Of a stretch of DNA of 64,000 nucleotides, positions 26,301 through 32,820 are shown in pieces; positions within the stretch are counted from its first letter, which is position 1; each line of letters opens with the position of its first letter. This stretch comes from Rugalucina vietnamica (lineage: Eukaryota > Mollusca > Bivalvia > Lucinida > Lucinidae). The stretch covers positions 55,120,312 through 55,184,311 of the forward strand of contig OZ024870.1 of assembly GCA_964017185.1 (NCBI GenBank). The letters run 5' to 3'. The translations under genes and the position numbers were made by a program. The notes under the pieces are model-generated. The model was not told where the DNA came from. It saw only the letters and a program-made list of their open reading frames with translations, and made no database searches.

Positions 26301-29082
26301 CTGTTATGTACATCTAACGATGGTATTAAGTAATAAAAAAAAATGTTACATTGCTTTTTTTCCTCTGTGTGTGTCCTTGTAAGGAAAACGGTAAACATTT
26401 ATCACAGAAATGATGTTAAACTGAAAAGCCAAAGTTAAATGAGTGAAAAATGCATATCTGCTGCACTATCCACACAGCTTCTTTGTTTAAAGCATAGATG
26501 CTCTGATGGAAATCCAAAATACAGGGGCTTTCGTGAGAGCAATGTGCATAAGCATGACAATAGGTGCATTTCTTTCCTAGCTCAGTATATAATCAGAACA
26601 CAATAAGGAATATTGGCCCAAGGGAACAAAAATTCATTCAAGGTGTTGGTAAAATAAAAATCTTGTAAATGATTAGCGAAACAGCTGAATCAATTAATAG
26701 GAAAACACATCCCATCATTCTAAACAAATAAAACCAAATGAGCCTGTGCGTGAGAAAACCAACAATTTGGGTTCCTGTCAGGTTCGACATTAACCAGCCT
26801 GTACAGTCACAGAAGCAGGCTAGAAGCTTGAAATTTTGGATTTAAGTAGAAGCGGGATTCTACTATCCGTGTAGCGAAAACAAAGGCGCTGATCAGCTTC
26901 GCAGTTACCGCGAAGCTGATCCGCACCTTTGTTTTCGCCTTTGCAGATTGCTGGTTTTCCCATGCGGTAGCTCAAATGTAAGAAAACAAACAATCCATCT
27001 TTTTTTTCTCCAAAACACATGTGAGACAAGCAAGAAATCAAATATTTCAAAGGTATTTATATCAAAATAAATATTGCTTTTGGTCAAAGTTTTCTATGTT
27101 TACATTCATCAAGCTGCCAGAAAAAAGGTTAAGCGTGTTCTACTTATATGGAACATAGTACTGAAATGCTGCCTAATATGACTGGGGTAGCAAAAAGCTT
27201 AAAGAGTTAAGGTTTTGCTATTCTGTTGAAATTGCTATTTTTTATATTCTTGTGATCATTACGGGGAACTTTTGTTCGAGCCCATACAGGATTTTCAACT
27301 TGAGAGCTGGTAAGCAAGTAAAGGGGCAAGGTACAATGTTAGTTGCAAGTTGCTAGTTGCGAGCTGAAACTGTGAGTTGAGAACTGTGAGTTTCAATCTG
27401 AAATTGTGAGTTTAATTTGAAAATTGTGAATTTAACACAGTGACACTAAGAATGCATAAATGCATTCCAATGAAGTTAAAATCATTTTTTTTTTTTTTCA
27501 AAAAGCAAATACTTCTTAATTAAAGCTTTACTGGGCAATGTCAAAATGGAGCTGAGACTTCCTTGGTGGAGCCACTGCTTCCGCAAATATTAACAATTAT
27601 GGAGTGTGACACACAATAACCACTAGGCTTCTGTATGTCTGGTTTGAAACCACAAACACTTTTGTTGTACATATACACCTTAACCTCTTTATAACACAGT
27701 GATTCATAACTGTAACACAGACCATCCATGGACCCCAAGTTGTACATAGTGTATTCTTAAAACCATTCAGATCATTTCAGCTGGACTTGGAAATCACCAA
27801 TCTCTCCACCACCAAAGATGATTGATGAGGATTTTAGATCAATCTGATCTCACTATCTTCTCCTATCATTATGCTGATGAGAAAAATCCTGGATTTCACA
27901 TGTGCGAAAACAAGGATGCAGATCAGCCGTGCAGTAACTGCACAGCTGATCAGCGTCTTTGTTTTCGCTTAAAGGATGAGTTACAATTTCTCTTCTTCTT
28001 GAATCAAAAATTTCAAGCTTCTAGCCTTCAGGACATTTTGTGTCAGAACTGGTGGGATACCCCAAAGGCAGGTATTCTTCCACCAAGGCTGCTATCATTG
28101 TGGCTGATGAAATATCATTGAAAATTCTGATTAATCAGATCTTAATGGATTGACTGAACTACTGTTAGAGGCAGACTCAAGATAAACAAAATGGATCAGG
28201 CACAATGAATCGTAGAAATTTGTGCACAAAATAATGCATTTTTCAACAAAAATATAAATGACACTAGGTGCCTCATTTAAATAATTTCCTAATTCTTGTT
28301 TTGTTCAAAGCGAATGATGATGAATATATTGAATGCATATCAGATTTGGACCAAATTTAATTTGGACCAAATTTAGTCTCCATTTCAAAAAGCAGTGGTT
28401 TTGCAGGGTGCAGATACTATTTGCATCCATCATGATGGATGCTGATTTGATAATGGCGGAAAATGATTGGCATGACCCTGGTCAAAGGCTATTCTAATTT
28501 ATTGAAGCTAGATCTGTTCTTGATTTATAATCAGCAGGATCTAATGCAAAAATGGGGGCCTGAATGATTATTGGATTAACTATTTTCAGCCTTAATTTTA
28601 TACTCAGAAGGCCAAGAACTCAAACCTGCCAATGCATGAGATCAATTCTGATTGTGTATATGATTGTATTTGCATCATCATTTACAGTAAATGTAGCTAT
28701 AATGAAACTCACTCTAAATATTACATGTACTAGTGGCAGCCATAAACTACCCATCGAATCGGGTAGATGAAAAATTTGACATTGCTGTAAGTGTTGTTTA
28801 CTGACCACCAGCTAGCACAGTGGGTCAAAACTATTTGATATCTTGATAGCATCCGAGAAGGATGTTTTTGAAAAAGTTAATTTGAAAAAAAAATGTAATG
28901 AAAACAGCATGTTTATCACTCAGCATGCAAAATTTTCAGTAGGCAAGGGATATAACTAGGTAAAATATCAACAAACCTGGCATTCTTTGGTCCGACTGTA
29001 GAATCATCATAGGAGGAACTGGCTGTGATGGCACTGTCAGGAATTTCTTTGGACTGCATTCCCAGGGAGTCACGGCACTGAG
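2127..29082 (-). CDS. DDR2: DDR2-like discoidin domain receptor tyrosine kinase gene (12 exons, partial at both ends)
   Basis: Minus-strand exons, 5' to 3': 28977-29082, 20737-20878, 15129-15218, 12953-13100, 11769-12296, 10379-10528, 9084-9395, 7637-7735, 6337-6500, 4928-5187, 4036-4233, 2127-2361. All have AG acceptors and GT donors, and the phases agree at every junction, giving 811 codons without a stop. Family knowledge: DDRs are collagen-activated receptor tyrosine kinases of the plasma membrane that signal in adhesion and matrix remodelling. Domain order seen (numbered from the first codon here): discoidin domain ~3-160, discoidin-like domain ~163-335, extracellular juxtamembrane 339-405, transmembrane helix ~408-432, cytosolic juxtamembrane 433-610, kinase from ~612. 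The signal peptide and the kinase C-lobe after the activation loop are missing, the latter off the left edge. Invertebrate DDRs predate the vertebrate DDR1/DDR2 split, so the symbol means 'DDR2-like'. Confidence 0.95.
2892..3079 (+). mobile_element. Family A MITE (internally deleted)
   Basis: Family A copy with ends GAGCC and GACTC. The left arm of the central palindrome is lost; GCGAAGCTGATCAGCGCCTT, the TATTTCCAGCTC segment and the TTGTTGGTTTTC end are recognisable. Confidence 0.75.
3450..3672. repeat. Possible SINE-like dispersed fragment
   Basis: GGCTTAACGTCCAATCAATT, TTTTTCAGTCATGTCTGGAC, GGTATTCACCAGTACTAGGG and GGGGATCAAATC...GATTCCAACTC. TTTTTCAGTCATAGCTGGAC recurs at 50777, supporting a dispersed repeat. 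Function unknown. Confidence 0.45.
3675..3919. mobile_element. Family C palindromic MITE
   Basis: Ends GGGCCCAGTTGTTCAAAACT and, inverted, GACCCAGTTGTTCAAAGC. The centre is an uninterrupted hairpin, GAGAATCCTTTGCA|TGCAAAGGATTCTC with AACAAAAAATA arms. No coding. Confidence 0.88.
4036..4233 (-). CDS. DDR2: DDR exon k: kinase alphaC helix, hinge and alphaD
   Basis: A 198-bp exon, phase 2 in and phase 2 out; acceptor ATTTTTCAG|A, donor TTAAG|GTAAG. It encodes [40 protein letters not shown] and [10 protein letters not shown]. The Glu of SKEIKIM is the alphaC Glu that pairs with the N-lobe Lys. The hinge reads CMIVEYM; the gatekeeper position is Val (codon GTG), whereas vertebrate DDR1/DDR2 have Thr there (from memory). 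It joins the next exon through a split Ser codon. Confidence 0.97.
4609..4886 (-). mobile_element. Family B MITE (~280 bp), 41 bp past a DDR donor
   Basis: Ends CATTACGAAAA...TTTTCGTGATG. The centre is an inverted repeat around GATTGTGGGTACACGTTAGA / TCTAACAAGTACCCACAATC flanked by AACATAGATT, and one half carries TATACCCC-type sequence. Non-coding. Confidence 0.88.
4928..5187 (-). CDS. DDR2: DDR exon j: kinase N-lobe (glycine loop, catalytic Lys)
   Basis: A 260-bp exon, phase 0 in and phase 2 out; acceptor CCTTTTCAG|GGA, donor GCAAG|GTATGAG. It encodes [12 protein letters not shown], the [12 protein letters not shown] strand, the glycine loop [12 protein letters not shown], and VAVKILR with the ATP-anchoring Lys (residue ~656). 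GVxGNxxYxVP and [13 protein letters not shown] are DDR-specific. A family B MITE begins 15 bp upstream of the exon, so little native intron remains next to the 3' splice site. Confidence 0.97.
5202..5455 (+). mobile_element. Family B MITE, 15 bp upstream of a DDR acceptor
   Basis: CATCACGATGACATGTCGG start, GTATACCCCCTTATACCCC, core GTGGGTACTCGTATGAACTG / GGTTTTAACGTGTACCCAC, end GCATGGGCCTGTTTTTGAAA. The left end is directly upstream of the 3' splice site of exon 4928-5187. Confidence 0.85.
5577..5814 (+). mobile_element. Family A MITE
   Basis: GAGC...GCTC ends, central palindrome CAGATCAGCTTCGCAGTAAC/GCGAAGCTGATCAGCGCC, plus orientation. It sits inside the intron between exons 6337-6500 and 4928-5187. 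Confidence 0.85.
6080..6314 (+). mobile_element. Family A MITE abutting a DDR donor site
   Basis: Diverged copy (AACCGCATCATAAAAACAAG start; CAGATCAACTGTGCAGTAAC core). The right end lies about 22 bp from the donor of exon 6337-6500. Confidence 0.8.
6337..6500 (-). CDS. DDR2: DDR exon i: cytosolic juxtamembrane
   Basis: A 164-bp exon, phase 1 in and phase 0 out; the acceptor is ...CTGTTAAAG (a weaker pyrimidine tract than its neighbours) and the donor is CAG|GTATGA. It encodes [20 protein letters not shown], then [20 protein letters not shown], then [14 protein letters not shown]. The end P.Y...Y...D.(...)LQ joined to GVSGN of the next exon mirrors the PHYAEADIVNLQGVTG motif of vertebrate DDRs. 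A family A MITE ends about 22 bp past the donor. Confidence 0.92.
7239..7462. mobile_element. Family C MITE
   Basis: GGGCCAGTTGTTCAAAACTT start, GCAAAGGATTCTCACATTTT, end TTTTGAACAACTGAGCCC. Confidence 0.83.
7637..7735 (-). CDS. DDR2: DDR exon h: cytosolic juxtamembrane
   Basis: A 99-bp phase 1-1 exon with acceptor TTATTTTAG and donor CCAG|GTAATA. It encodes [20 protein letters not shown] then [12 protein letters not shown]. The YVEP tetrapeptide is a plausible phosphotyrosine docking site. It continues the frame exactly between exons g and i. It is an in-frame cassette; vertebrate DDR1 isoforms also differ by juxtamembrane exons. Confidence 0.85.
8000..8140. mobile_element. Palindromic MITE with GTTGAGGCC ends
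   Basis: GTTGAGGCCGAGACAAGGAA...CAGATTATTCAAGTCTCAT pairs with its inverse GAGACTTGAATAATCTG...TTCCTTGTTGAGGCC. The arms are ~55 bp with a short loop. The boundaries could extend further right (to ~8545, where GATGGGTGAGAA recurs inverted). Confidence 0.65.
9084..9395 (-). CDS. DDR2: DDR exon g: transmembrane helix and start of cytosolic juxtamembrane
   Basis: A 312-bp phase 1-1 exon, acceptor TTTTCCAG|AA, donor CATG|GTAAGG. It encodes an extracellular stub ([18 protein letters not shown]), a ~25-residue hydrophobic helix beginning [20 protein letters not shown], the basic stop-transfer KHKRHK, then a tail with [10 protein letters not shown], close to the TVSLSL stretch of DDR2. The helix has the small-residue GIVIGSLVA pattern typical of self-associating helices. 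The exon is symmetric, so skipping it would give an in-frame product with no membrane anchor. Confidence 0.93.
9710..10345. repeat. Long imperfect inverted repeat
   Basis: The left arm (to ~9885) holds ACCATCTTTCAGAGACTGCA...AAAAAGTGCCACAAGATTTT; the right arm (from ~10165) holds its inverse GTGGCACTTTTTAGGACCCA...CAGTTTCTGAAAGATGGTGA. The arms are clearly diverged. Probably an old fold-back element; its right end falls near the donor of DDR exon 10379-10528. Confidence 0.65.
10379..10528 (-). CDS. DDR2: DDR exon f: extracellular juxtamembrane linker
   Basis: A 150-bp phase 1-1 exon with acceptor TATTACAG and donor CTTG|GTATGT. It translates to [20 protein letters not shown] then [20 protein letters not shown] then [10 protein letters not shown]. 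It is proline- and charge-rich and low in hydrophobics, as expected for the flexible linker between the DS-like domain and the membrane; it has one sequon (NYT). Similarity to vertebrate linkers is weak. Support comes from its position, clean splice sites and exact phase continuity with both neighbours. It is a symmetric cassette that could be skipped in frame. Confidence 0.85.
10667..10895. mobile_element. Family C MITE
   Basis: GGGCCCAGTTGTTCAAAACT to TTGAACAACTGGGCCC, with TGTGAGAATCCTTTGCA inside. Confidence 0.87.
11184..11417 (+). mobile_element. Family A MITE, near-canonical copy (234 bp)
   Basis: TIRs GAGCCGCCTCATGGGAAAAC and, inverted, GAGCCGCCTCGTGGGAAAAC. The target duplication is AATT at 11180-11183 and 11418-11421. 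The centre is a near-perfect palindrome CAGATCAGCTTCGCGG/CCGCGAAGCTGATCAG flanked by inverted GGCGAAAACAAAGGCG / CGCCTTTGTTTTCGC. No coding capacity. Confidence 0.93.
11510..11743 (+). mobile_element. Family A MITE with ATAT target duplication
   Basis: A 234-bp copy very close to 11184-11417. TSD ATAT at 11506-11509 and 11744-11747. The right TSD ends about 20 bp from the donor of DDR exon 11769-12296. Confidence 0.93.
11769..12296 (-). CDS. DDR2: DDR exon e: discoidin-like (DS-like) domain
   Basis: A single 528-bp phase 1-1 exon, acceptor ATTTTCAG, donor CTG|GTGAGT. It encodes 175 residues from [12 protein letters not shown] through [46 protein letters not shown] and [30 protein letters not shown]..., CNN and W...SEI.F are the landmarks of the DDR DS-like domain that packs against the discoidin domain. 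NDT and NFS are potential N-glycosylation sequons. MITEs lie close to both ends: family B starts 28 bp beyond the acceptor side and family A ends about 25 bp past the donor side. Confidence 0.96.
12324..12610 (-). mobile_element. Family B MITE, 28 bp upstream of a DDR acceptor
   Basis: CATTACGAAAACTTGCCCAT to GACATGTTTTCCTGATG; core GTTAGAACCGCCTC/GAGGCGGTTCTAAC palindrome. Confidence 0.9.
12953..13100 (-). CDS. DDR2: DDR exon d: end of discoidin domain
   Basis: Acceptor TTTCAG|CTA, donor GACG|GTAAGAA, 148 bp, phase 0 in and phase 1 out. It encodes [20 protein letters not shown], then [16 protein letters not shown], then [13 protein letters not shown]. The run GN.NTY...PPI..R.(I/V)RFIP...VCMRVE.YGC is the signature end of the DDR discoidin domain and contains the two cysteines expected to close its disulfides. 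The residue two before VCM's Cys is Thr where DDR2 has Asn175. Confidence 0.95.
13200..13262 (+). repeat. Short CAACTCACAA repeats
   Basis: Ten-base motif CAACTCACAA / CAACTCGCAA repeated about six times. The same motif appears at 15585-15655 and, inverted, at 27335-27435. Confidence 0.65.
13637..13871 (-). mobile_element. Family A MITE
   Basis: Reverse-oriented full copy, GAGCCGCGACGCGAGAAAAC at one end and GCGGCTC at the other, with intact central palindrome (CAGCTTCGCGGTTACCGCGA). Confidence 0.9.
13925..14162 (+). mobile_element. Family A MITE (diverged)
   Basis: Plus orientation; ends GATCCGCTGC and GACGGTTC; core AACTGCACATATATGATCAG. It lies 53 bp from the preceding oppositely oriented copy. 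Confidence 0.85.
14164..15128. other. DDR intron, no feature seen
   Basis: Unremarkable AT-rich intron between exons 15129-15218 and 12953-13100. I find no exon-like segment or repeat of the families above. Confidence 0.6.
15129..15218 (-). CDS. DDR2: DDR exon c: discoidin domain, short exon
   Basis: A 90-bp phase 0-0 exon with acceptor TTTTTCAG and donor GAG|GTAAAA. It encodes [20 protein letters not shown] then [10 protein letters not shown], equivalent to the EF...Y...YSRDG..W..WRN segment of DDRs. The Glu of QEF corresponds to the conserved Glu113 of DDR2. Because it is 30 whole codons, skipping it would keep the frame but remove core strands of the collagen-binding domain. Confidence 0.93.
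16128..16406 (+). mobile_element. Family B MITE, best-preserved copy
   Basis: CATCAGGAAAACATGTCCGT and, inverted, CATTACGAAAACATGCCCAT. The core CTCGTTAGAACCGCCTCACC / GAGGCGGTTCTAACG is a strong hairpin. Confidence 0.92.
16407..18040. other. DDR intron, no feature seen
   Basis: AT-rich single-copy-looking intron sequence between a family B and a family D element; no support for coding in either strand. Confidence 0.55.
18041..18272. mobile_element. Family D palindromic MITE
   Basis: Ends GAGGTTATAAAACTTTTTCA and, inverted, GAGGTTATAAAACTTTTTTC, with a perfect central hairpin TGCCAACAATAGTTGGCA and TTTATCCTGCTAATAAATG / CATTTATAAGCAGGATAAA arms. Confidence 0.82.
19077..19160. mobile_element. 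Short palindromic element
   Basis: TAAAGACCTCGTAGAAAAAA and its inverse TTTTTTCTACTCGGTACTTTA enclose ACAGCTCGTCTTCGACTCGC; ~84 bp. Confidence 0.6.
19434..19668 (-). mobile_element. Family A MITE, GAGCCTGTGCG-end subtype, TSD TTAT
   Basis: TIR GAGCCTGTGCGTGAGAAAAC and its inverse. TSD TTAT at 19430-19433 and 19669-19672. The ends differ from the GAGCCGCC type, and the same ends recur at 26740-26973. Confidence 0.92.
20334..20406. mobile_element. Family M fragment
   Basis: CCATAGGTGGGGGGACCGTG + GTTATAAATGACTGGTGCAT matches only the right end of family M. Confidence 0.6.
20485..20712 (+). mobile_element. Family A MITE abutting a DDR donor site
   Basis: Starts GAGCCGCCTCATGGGAAAAC and ends AGAGACAGCTC. 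The left palindrome arm is partly deleted. Its end is 24 bp from the 3' end of DDR exon 20737-20878. Confidence 0.88.
20737..20878 (-). CDS. DDR2: DDR exon b: discoidin domain middle
   Basis: Acceptor ATTCCAG|G, donor CAG|GTAAGA, 142 bp, phase 2 in and phase 0 out. It encodes [18 protein letters not shown], then a segment with the hallmark [13 protein letters not shown] and ending [10 protein letters not shown]. The pattern GAWCP...LQIDLG is diagnostic of DDR discoidin (F5/8C-type) domains. The Cys of GAWC should pair with the Cys of VCMRVE two exons downstream. The Arg of QGR corresponds to the collagen-contacting Arg105 of DDR2. A family A MITE ends 24 bp past the 3' end of this exon. Confidence 0.95.
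20879..22175. other. DDR intron, no feature seen
   Basis: Start of the 8.1-kb intron upstream of exon 20737-20878; small open frames here overlap one another and show no family features. Confidence 0.55.
22176..22332. mobile_element. Fold-back MITE with CCAGNGACAACCAAC ends
   Basis: CCAGAGACAACCAACACGAC...CAACCAACACAGATGAAATC pairs with GATTTCAGCTGTGTTGGTTG...ACGTTGGTTGTCACTGG; 157 bp with an AT-rich loop. Confidence 0.65.
22727..22739. repeat. (CA)n microsatellite
   Basis: Short CA run after a C7 tract. Confidence 0.8.
22741..25470 (+). repeat. Diverged ~24-bp tandem array, interrupted by inserts
   Basis: Units of the type GAACCACTGCATAATGGAAT + CAGG recur with heavy point variation. The first patch is 22741-22830; unrelated sequence follows to about 23600, then a long block to 24672 and a final patch 25398-25470. 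The element at 24676-25394 is inserted into it. It lies in the largest confirmed DDR intron (20879-28976). Confidence 0.75.
24676..25394. mobile_element. 719-bp fold-back element, TSD TTA (PIF/Harbinger-like)
   Basis: TIR AGCCCCGTTTACACATTCAC at both ends (inverted); TTA at 24673-24675 and 25395-25397. The interior is made of degenerate CGTGGTGAATCGTAGC-type motifs in both orientations and has no coding. A 3-bp TTA/TAA duplication is typical of PIF/Harbinger derivatives (established knowledge); assignment by TSD only. Confidence 0.85.
26061..26278 (+). mobile_element. Family A MITE (diverged)
   Basis: GATCCTCGTCATGAGAAAAC start, core CAGCTGTGCACTAACTGCAC, end GTCGTGACTC. Confidence 0.8.
26740..26973 (-). 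mobile_element. Family A MITE, TSD AAAT
   Basis: 234-bp copy; TSD AAAT at 26736-26739 and 26974-26977. GAGCCTGTGCG end as at 19434. Confidence 0.92.
27870..28092 (+). mobile_element. Family A MITE, diverged ends
   Basis: Core GCAGATCAGCCGTGCAGTAA / CTGCACAGCTGATCAGCGTC and AAAATTTCAAGCTTCTAGCC are clear; both termini are worn and the limits are approximate. Confidence 0.75.
28093..28976. other. DDR intron, no feature seen
   Basis: Sequence just downstream of exon 28977-29082; AT-rich, no repeat family recognised. Confidence 0.55.
28977..29082 (-). CDS. DDR2: DDR exon a: start of discoidin (collagen-binding) domain
   Basis: The acceptor is a pyrimidine-rich tract ending CTTTCAG and the donor is AG|GTTTGT. 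The exon enters in phase 1 and leaves in phase 2 (106 bp). It encodes [20 protein letters not shown] followed by [14 protein letters not shown], matching the first strands of the DDR discoidin domain (Cys, LGM, IPD, ITASS). The residue after ITASS is Tyr, where vertebrate DDRs have the Trp that inserts into the collagen groove (alignment from memory). The split first codon needs one base from an upstream exon not identified with certainty. This is the most 5' exon I am sure of. Confidence 0.93.
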
Positions 29083-29223
29083 CTGAAAGTAGAATAAAAA
29101 ATTTAAATAAAAAAAAAATGAATTATGAATGTCCGCTTATTGTACATTTTAATTTAGTAAACAGTAAAATACATATTCTTAAAACATTGGTCACAATTTA
29201 AACAGCATGTGCTTCTGAAATAT

Positions 29224-29433
29224 GAGCCCCTGCATCAGAGAAAACCAACACTCTGCAGATGTGAAACCAAAGGCTCGGATCAGCTGTGCAGTAACTGCAC
29301 AGATGATCTGCGCCTTTGATTTTGCTACTCAGATAGTACAATTGCTTTTCTACTTAAATCCAAAATTTCAAGCTTCCTTGTCGGACTTGGTCGGAATTCG
29401 AAATTGTTGGTTTACTTTCTCAGGCAGCGGCTC
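29224..29433 (+). mobile_element. Family A MITE, TSD ATAT
   Basis: TSD ATAT at 29220-29223 and 29434-29437. The right half is shortened by about 25 bp. It lies 142 bp upstream of the first confident DDR exon. Confidence 0.9.
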
Positions 29434-30091
29434 ATATTGTTTATGTATGGGACATTCAGTACTTCTCATTCAATTACAAAGACATTTGTTTTTGTCAACT
29501 TTAACAAGATTTCTAGTGACAAGGATACACTTGGTGGCTGTCTTACAAAATGACTCAGGCTTTTTTTAATCAAAACTTTATTTGCATGAGAATGATTATT
29601 AGATTGGGAGATAATGGACAGCCTTGTACAATGCCTGACTCCCAATCAACTGAGTCACATTAATTCTGTCTAATCAAATAAATGTTAGGCTCATCAACAT
29701 TTCTAACAAATTCTACTCAGGAAGTGTGAGCCGCTGTAACAAACTAAATGGGTTTGAGTTCCAAAGAAAATGATGTTAAGAATGGCCAAGTAGCAGTCTG
29801 ACTGGAGACTCTTGAAATGAGTGATACTGATAATTAGCATAAAAGACAGATTCAGGTTTGAATAAGGTTGAAGAATTTTCTTTGGCATGACAAAGTAAGA
29901 TAAATATAGTGTTATGGGGTCTGGGGAAAGGCTGTAAATGCCAATTCTGAAACAGAAAATGCTGGGTAAATGCAAATTTAATGGTGCTTTAATTTGTACT
30001 TTTCTGCCCATAGAAAGCACATGGGTGTACTTCAGTCTAAAGCTGCCTCAGTGGTCTGTTGGATTATAATGCAACTGAGGCAGCTGCAGTG

Positions 30092-30278
30092 CATCAGGAA
30101 AACATGTCCATGAAATGAATACCCCCTTAAACCCCACTTTTATATAGCAAAACAGAGGTATGCAGGGGGATACCTAGTTTTCTTATTTTTGCTCCAAAAC
30201 ATAGATTGTGGTACACGTTAGAACCACCTCGCCAAGTACCCACAATCTATGTTTTGAGCAAAAATAAGAATAATATCA
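30092..30278 (+). mobile_element. Family B MITE, truncated at right
   Basis: CATCAGGAAAACATGTCCAT to AGCAAAAATAAGAATAATAT; the distal TIR is missing. Confidence 0.82.
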
Positions 30279-30632
30279 ATTCAACTTATCTTGTACAGGT
30301 TTTATAACAGGGTGGCTCATTTAATTTTCCCATTATAACATTGAATTGCAGCCCCTCTCTCCATTGACATTAATGATCCACCCCTTTCCCTGTCAGGGAC
30401 AGGTGATGTTTTGTCATTAATCATTAAAATCATGAAAGAATTGTACCTAATAACAATGATACAAAAGACATTAACCTGGCAGAGTAATTTGTTGGTGTAG
30501 ACATTATTATATTAAGTACCCTTGCAAGGATGCTACAAAATAAAGCATATGAAGCATTCTGTTAGTTGTGCTGCTGCTCTAAACTTGAAAATGTACCTAA
30601 TCATTTGTATGTACCTTATCATTTGTGACTTC

Positions 30633-32027
30633 CCCTGCGAAAATTAGTTCTTACTTTAAGAACTGTTCTTGAACTGCTCTTAAGAGTTCTTAATGTGTTC
30701 ATAAAGGATTTCAAGAACATTTGCACATGAACTGTTCAAGAACATACTTCAAGAACAGTTTAAAAACTTTTTAAGAACTCCTCAAGTTCGTAAATTGTTC
30801 TTAAATAGTTCTTGAACATTTTAAGGACTTTTGTTGAACATATTATCGACTTAGATGTTCTTGAACTGTTCTTAAATTTGTTCTTAAACATTTTAAGGAC
30901 TTTTCTTGAACAACTTGTCAATTTAGGTGTTCTGAACTGTTCTTAAATTTGTTCTAGAGTCATTTCAAAGACTTTTCTTGAACAAGGGTTATAAGGTAAA
31001 TGTTCTAGATTTGTTCATAAATTTGTCTGAATGATTCAGAAGGAAGTCATGTGACTCCTAGGCATGCTGGGACTTTCCTTTTCTAAATGTCTTCTGCAGA
31101 AGAAAGGTCAGATTCAACAGAAATCTCTATTTAGTAGGTTTTTACTTATGCTTAAGATCTGACTGAGGAGGGAAAATGACAGAAACATGTCAAGAAAATA
31201 TTCAAGAATTAGGTTGCTGCTTGTACATGCCTATTGTTCATGTATTGCTCTGAAATTCATTTTTGTAGCTAAATATCGTTACCCCACCCACTTCAAATAC
31301 ATGTAATACACTTACATTCGGCTTGAATATTGAATATCTTTTGAACCAATGGGTGGATTTTGACCAAACTTTCATAGATACATGATTGGGAGAGGGGAAA
31401 GAGTTGAATAAATTTTGGTGACCGTGACCTAATTTTTAAGGTCACCGGCCCAGGGAAAATGTTCAAATTAGCTTTTGTGATGCAACATTTTCAGAACAAA
31501 TGGATGGTTTCTGACCAAACTTACACAGAAACATTCTTAGGAGGAGACCTAGAAATGATTAGATTTTGGTGACCTTTACACCACATTTTCTAGGTCACCA
31601 GACTTTTAAATATGTTGAAATTAGCAGGTTAAGAACAGTTCAAAAACTGATCCTGAGTAGTTCTAGAAAAAAGATTCTTGAAAAGTTCATGAACTGCTCT
31701 TAAAGTGTTCAAGAACAGCTCAAGCATATTTTAAGAAATGTTAAATTGGACAAATTTTAAGAATGATTATTCTTGAAAAGTTCATGAAAGTTGTTCTTAA
31801 CTGGTTCAAGAACAATTCAAGAACAATTGCTCTTGAACTGTTCGAGAACAGTCTTTAAGAACATTTCAAGAATATCTGTTCTTACAAATTTGTCCAATTT
31901 AACATTTCTTAAAATGTACTTGAACTGTTCTTGAACACTTTAAGAACAGTTCATGTCCAGTTCTTGAACAATGTTCTTGAACAGTGAAAGAACTTTTCAT
32001 GAACTGTTCTTAAAAATTTCGCAGAGG
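30633..32027. mobile_element. 1.4-kb fold-back of TTCTTGAAC / GTTCAAGAA motifs
   Basis: Inverted ends CCCCTGCGAAAATTAGTTCT and (inverse) CCTCTGCGAAATTTTTAAGA. Both arms (~30650-31040 and ~31625-32020) are packed with TGTTCTTGAACTGTTCTTAA variants; the centre (~31040-31620) has unrelated sequence with two TTTTGACCAAACTT-like segments (near 31350 and 31510). Ends are seen; a target duplication is not clear. Confidence 0.7.
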
Positions 32028-32390
32028 TTGTTCTATCTCTGACCCTTGAACAAAAGTTGAGGGCCTTTAATCTAAGAACGTAGTGAAAATCTCCATGGTT
32101 ACAAATGCAGCTGATTTTGCCCAAATTTTGCATATACAAAGCCCAGGTTATCTCGCTGATGAGGAAATGTATTTTAATTTAAATTTCTTGAAAGGAAAAA
32201 AAAAAATGGGTTGATGGTTAAAACCTTATTTTAGGGCAGGTGTTTCTATAAACTTTTTTACATCATCAATCATTCTGTAACCTTTCATTTCTGTAACAAA
32301 ATTGTCCAAAAAAGAAAGAAAAGATCTTGGCAACCTGTAATTTTAACAGAAAATGTATCCCTTATTTCCTTTCAAACATTCTAATTGTAT

Positions 32391-32624
32391 CAGCCACCTC
32401 GTGGGAAAACCAACAATGTGGTTTTCGAACAGGTCCGACACAAACCGACCTGTACAAGCCCAGAAAAGAGCAAGAAGCTTGAAATTTCGGATTTAAGTAG
32501 AAGAGGAATTCTACTATCCGAGTAGCGAAAACAAAGGCGCTGATCAGCTTCGCGGTTTCCGCGAAGCTGATCTGCGCCTTTGTTTTCGCATATGCAGATT
32601 GTTGGTTTTCCCATGGGGCGGCTC
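32391..32624 (-). mobile_element. Family A MITE, TSD GTAT
   Basis: 234-bp copy; TSD GTAT at 32387-32390 and 32625-32628; GCGCTGATCAGCTTCGCGGT core. Confidence 0.92.
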
Positions 32625-32820
32625 GTATGTTGGGTAACTTTCAAGGTGTTCTACCCCATCAAAGGCATGATAAAAATGCAATGTCATCTGCATATTTAAA
32701 GCAGTTTCATTGAATTACCTTGCAATTATTTGGAGAAGTTTATGATCATTTACATTTCCTTTAACATGACAAAAAGATGCATCAATTTCCAAGCACCAAA
32801 CTTCTGGTGATGAAAAAAAC

